The translations under genes and the position numbers were made by a program. Below the pieces are notes generated by a model. The model was not told the DNA's origin, did no database searches, and was given only the letters and a program-made list of their open reading frames with translations. Shown here piece by piece: positions 5,345-7,434 of a stretch of DNA of 7,434 nucleotides; the stretch's first letter is position 1; each line of letters starts with the position of its first letter. The stretch comes from Cyanothece sp. UBA12306. GTDB taxonomy: Bacteria; Cyanobacteriota; Cyanobacteriia; Cyanobacteriales; Microcystaceae. Where the stretch lies: the NCBI GenBank assembly GCA_003448685.1, contig DLXW01000057.1, positions 442 through 7,875 on the forward strand, in the 5' to 3' direction.

Positions 5345-5396
5345 GATGATCAAGAGTTGTTTATAGATAACTTTACTTGAAACTCAGGGTACAAAG

Positions 5397-5424
5397 TTGA
5401 AAACCGATGAGATTATGATAAGAT
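5397..5424 (+). promoter_or_regulatory. Candidate sigma70-type promoter for tab2-apa
   Basis: TTGAAA (5397-5402) and TAAGAT (5419-5424) are spaced 16 nt apart, matching 5 of 6 and 4 of 6 consensus bases. Transcription would start near 5431, giving a leader of about 37 nt. Confidence 0.35.
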
Positions 5425-5467
5425 TAATTACAGTTACAGTCGAGAAGCCTATTTTACATCAAAAAAT

Positions 5468-6289
5468 ATGAATATTTGGCAAGCAGACTTTTATAAATAT
5501 CCTTTAGAAAATCAGCAAAATAATGAGCAATGGCAATTAATAATTTGCGATCAAAAAGGACAAATAATTTATCAAGTCTTTTGTCAACAGAAATCAGCAA
5601 ATTCTAGTTGGTTAATTACTAAATTGGAACCAATAATACAACAAGAAAAACCTCATATTATTCAAGTTTTTCGTCCACAGTCTCTTAATTTATTAACTCT
5701 AGTAGCAAATCAATTAGGTGTTAAAGTTCAAGCTACAAGACGAACTCCCCAGCTTAAAAGTATTTTAAAACAACAAGTTAGTGAAAGTTACTATAATTTT
5801 CTCAAAATAGATCAACCTCCTCCCCAAGCAGTTCCAGAAAATTTATGGGGAGAAAAATGGCAGTTTGTGACATTTAAAGGAGGAGATATTATTGAATTTT
5901 TTAAAGATCGTCCCATTCCAATTAAAGATATTCCCGAATTACTTTTTCCGTTTAAATTGGGTCTTGCGTCAACAACAGAGATTCCAGGTATAATCATTTA
6001 TGGAAGTAGAACCTCTATGTATTTAGCTCGTTGGTTAGGTGAGATTAAACCTGTTTCTTTGAATTATATTCCCACCAAAATCAATGAATCTGGAGGGTTA
6101 ATTTTAGAAGCAGGATTAGTAGATCGTTGGATTTTAGCAACTTTTGAAGATTCGGAAATGGCACAAGCAGCACAAAGGTATGAAACTCAAAAACAATCTA
6201 GTAATGGACTGCATTTTTTAGTAGTTCAACCAGATGACTCTGGTGTTACTTATAGTGGTTTTTGGTTATTACGAGAGGAGGAATTTTAA
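5468..6289 (+). CDS. Tab2/ATAB2 family RNA-binding protein (photosystem translation factor homologue)
   Basis: A 273-residue protein belonging to the Tab2/Atab2 family, confined to oxygenic phototrophs. Chlamydomonas Tab2 is needed to translate psaB mRNA, and Arabidopsis ATAB2 affects translation for both photosystems. Recognisable segments are IWQADFYKYP (3-12), the FRPQ block (68-71), LWGEKWQFV (126-134), ARWLGEIKPV (187-196) and the C-terminal GLVDRWILATF (216-226). Length is that of the bacterial core without a transit peptide. The role of the cyanobacterial protein is inferred from these plastid relatives. It is probably the first gene of an operon with the Ap4A phosphorylase-like gene, which begins 5 nt after its stop. 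Its last codons (REEEF) contain that gene's Shine-Dalgarno. Composition is strongly AT-rich. Confidence 0.92.
   Translation: MNIWQADFYKYPLENQQNNEQWQLIICDQKGQIIYQVFCQQKSANSSWLITKLEPIIQQEKPHIIQVFRPQSLNLLTLVANQLGVKVQATRRTPQLKSILKQQVSESYYNFLKIDQPPPQAVPENLWGEKWQFVTFKGGDIIEFFKDRPIPIKDIPELLFPFKLGLASTTEIPGIIIYGSRTSMYLARWLGEIKPVSLNYIPTKINESGGLILEAGLVDRWILATFEDSEMAQAAQRYETQKQSSNGLHFLVVQPDDSGVTYSGFWLLREEEF
6276..6281 (+). promoter_or_regulatory. Shine-Dalgarno AGGAGG inside the end of tab2
   Basis: A perfect AGGAGG lies in the last sense codons of tab2, 13 nt before the ATG at 6295. This is longer than the usual 5-9 nt but usable. It suggests translational coupling of the two genes. The ATG at 6298 would be 16 nt away and is less likely. 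Confidence 0.6.
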
Positions 6290-6294
6290 ATTAA

Positions 6295-7206
6295 ATGATG
6301 ATTAGAGAAAATAACTCAATTAAACCTAATAGGTTATGGGATAAAGTTGTTGCTCAGACGAGTCACGCACTTAACTGTGGTGCATTACAATCTATTGCAA
6401 CAGATTATGATTTTATAGAAGACAATAATTTACGATTTTTAGTCAGAATTTTATCTAATATTGAACGCAAAGAAATAGATACAAAGCAAAAAAAAAGAAA
6501 AGCCAATAGTCAGGGTAAAGATTTTAATCCTTTTCTTCCCTATGAAGAAGATTTATTTGTTACTAATCTTTCTGATACTCATTTATGTTTATTGAATAAA
6601 TATAATGTTGTTGATTACCACTTACTCATTATTACTCGTGCTTTTGAAGAACAACAAAGTTATTTAAAATTGTCTGATTTTTCTGCTTTATGGCAATGTT
6701 TGATAGAAATTGATGGACTAGGATTTTATAATAGTAGTCCTATTGCAGGAGCAAGTCAAAGACATAAACACTTACAATTGGTTCCCCTTCCTTTATCTCC
6801 AGAAGGAGCAAAAATTCCCATTGAACCCGCATTAGATACTGCTCAATTTGTAGAAGATATTGGTCAAATTCCTAGCTTTACCTTTAGTCATGCTTTAATT
6901 AAATTTAATCTTGATTCTAGTTCAGATAATAATCAAATTAGTCAAACTCTTCTCAATAGCTATTATCAATTATTGGCAGCTATTAAAATCCCCTTTGACT
7001 CAGAAAAAACAGCAGGTGATTATAATCTTTTAGTAACCAAAAAATGGATGATGATGATCAGGCGATCACAACCAAGTTATCAATCAATTGGAATTAATTC
7101 TTTAGGGTTTGCTGGAGCATTATTAGTTAAAAACAAGGAACAATTGGAACAACTAAAACAATTAACTCCCATGACAATTTTAAAAAGTGTTAGTCATACC
7201 TGGTAG
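6295..7206 (+). CDS. Ap4A phosphorylase / ATP adenylyltransferase, Apa1/Apa2 family
   Basis: A complete 303-residue protein of the usual family size. Enzymes of this kind split diadenosine tetraphosphate with phosphate to give ATP and ADP, or use ADP and sulfate in related reactions, controlling a stress-associated nucleotide in the cytoplasm. Signatures in order are FNPFLPYEEDLFV (77-89), YNVVDYHLLIITRAFE (103-118), and the HIT-like nucleotidyl-transfer motif in GASQRHKHLQLVPLP (152-166), where H157-x-H159-x-Q161 is intact. The second histidine is the expected nucleophile. The C-terminal domain shows YNLLVTKKWMMMIRRSQ (243-259) and LGFAGALLV (270-278). A lysine-rich loop lies at 59-69. It is tightly linked to tab2; no known biochemical link explains this. 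Confidence 0.93.
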   Translation: MMIRENNSIKPNRLWDKVVAQTSHALNCGALQSIATDYDFIEDNNLRFLVRILSNIERKEIDTKQKKRKANSQGKDFNPFLPYEEDLFVTNLSDTHLCLLNKYNVVDYHLLIITRAFEEQQSYLKLSDFSALWQCLIEIDGLGFYNSSPIAGASQRHKHLQLVPLPLSPEGAKIPIEPALDTAQFVEDIGQIPSFTFSHALIKFNLDSSSDNNQISQTLLNSYYQLLAAIKIPFDSEKTAGDYNLLVTKKWMMMIRRSQPSYQSIGINSLGFAGALLVKNKEQLEQLKQLTPMTILKSVSHTW

Positions 7207-7274
7207 TTAGAGTAGAAGCTATTTATTTATTATCTTAATCAAGGACAAAATCATCTTAGTAATTAACTAAAAAA

Positions 7275-7434
7275 ATGAGGCAAACTGTAGTAACTAGCTT
7301 AACATTAGAAGAGTTTTTACAACTCCCTGAAACCAAACCCGCATCCGAATTTATTAATGGTAAAATTGTTCAAAAAGTAATGCCTCAAGGTGAACATAGT
7401 GTAATTCAAGGTCAACTCTGTGAGATTATTAATA
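7275..7434 (+). CDS. Uma2 family (DUF820) putative restriction-endonuclease-like protein (partial)
   Basis: An ATG at 7275 opens a frame of 53 codons that runs off the right edge. Visible segments are LTLEEFLQLPETKPASEFI (9-27), NGKIVQKVMPQGEHS (28-42) and IQGQLCEII (44-52). This is the usual N-terminus of the Uma2/DUF820 family, which has a PD-(D/E)xK-like fold and is strongly expanded in cyanobacteria. The glutamate in ASEFINGKI and the MPQGEHS block are typical; the catalytic D/ExK lies beyond the window. Cellular function is unknown. No Shine-Dalgarno is visible, and the 68-nt AT-rich gap before it shows no clear terminator. Confidence 0.85.
   Translation, partial: MRQTVVTSLTLEEFLQLPETKPASEFINGKIVQKVMPQGEHSVIQGQLCEIIN

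Noticed and set aside
5033..5380. 115-residue plus-strand ORF antisense to rimM
   Set aside because: Most of it is the complement of the conserved RimM N-terminal domain; its extension into the gap has no recognisable features.
5812..5997. 61-residue minus-strand ORF inside tab2
   Set aside because: Antisense shadow of the conserved Tab2 core.

Overview
The window looks like a chromosomal segment of a unicellular-type cyanobacterium. Three things point there. Psb30 (Ycf12) and a Tab2/ATAB2 homologue occur only in oxygenic phototrophs. The HIP1 octamer GCGATCGC appears four times in 7.4 kb, against roughly 0.1 expected by chance. Several gaps hold short tandem heptamers of the cyanobacterial STRR kind. 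Base composition is AT-rich, especially from about position 4300 onward. I cannot name the genus from this alone.

Layout. 1-1821 (minus) is the N-terminal 607 residues of a large FAD plus Fe-S dehydrogenase (YdiJ / D-2-hydroxyacid dehydrogenase type) that runs off the left edge. Divergent from it, 1907-3011 (plus) carries a 52-residue DUF2256 zinc-ribbon-like protein followed 7 nt later by a plant-type asparaginase / isoaspartyl peptidase. The convergent gap 3012-3085 is almost filled by one long imperfect hairpin. Psb30 (38 aa, minus) lies at 3086-3202. A likely plus-strand operon follows: a YkgJ-type cysteine-cluster protein (3461-3835) and two single-domain GDT1/UPF0016 membrane proteins (3852-4232, 4295-4570), which probably form one manganese or other cation exporter. 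The convergent gap 4571-4677 holds an 11-bp stem-loop, followed by rimM on the minus strand (4678-5289). Divergent from rimM are tab2 (5468-6289) and, 5 nt later, a diadenosine tetraphosphate phosphorylase-like gene (6295-7206). The right edge cuts a Uma2/DUF820 gene (from 7275). No gene-free stretch exceeds 300 bases.

How it fits together. The centre is plausibly a photosynthesis and metal neighbourhood: a photosystem II subunit, a cysteine-rich metal-binding candidate, a split GDT1-type transporter (relatives export Mn2+, the metal of the water-oxidising cluster), and a photosystem translation factor. Functional linkage is inference from proximity. The most unusual sequence-level feature is that every gap between 3012 and 4294 holds its own 7-nt tandem array. 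One of these forms the end of a coding sequence, and another ends 3 nt before a start codon. I found no convincing wholly novel system; the YkgJ plus split-GDT1 module with its heptamer arrays is the best candidate for follow-up.
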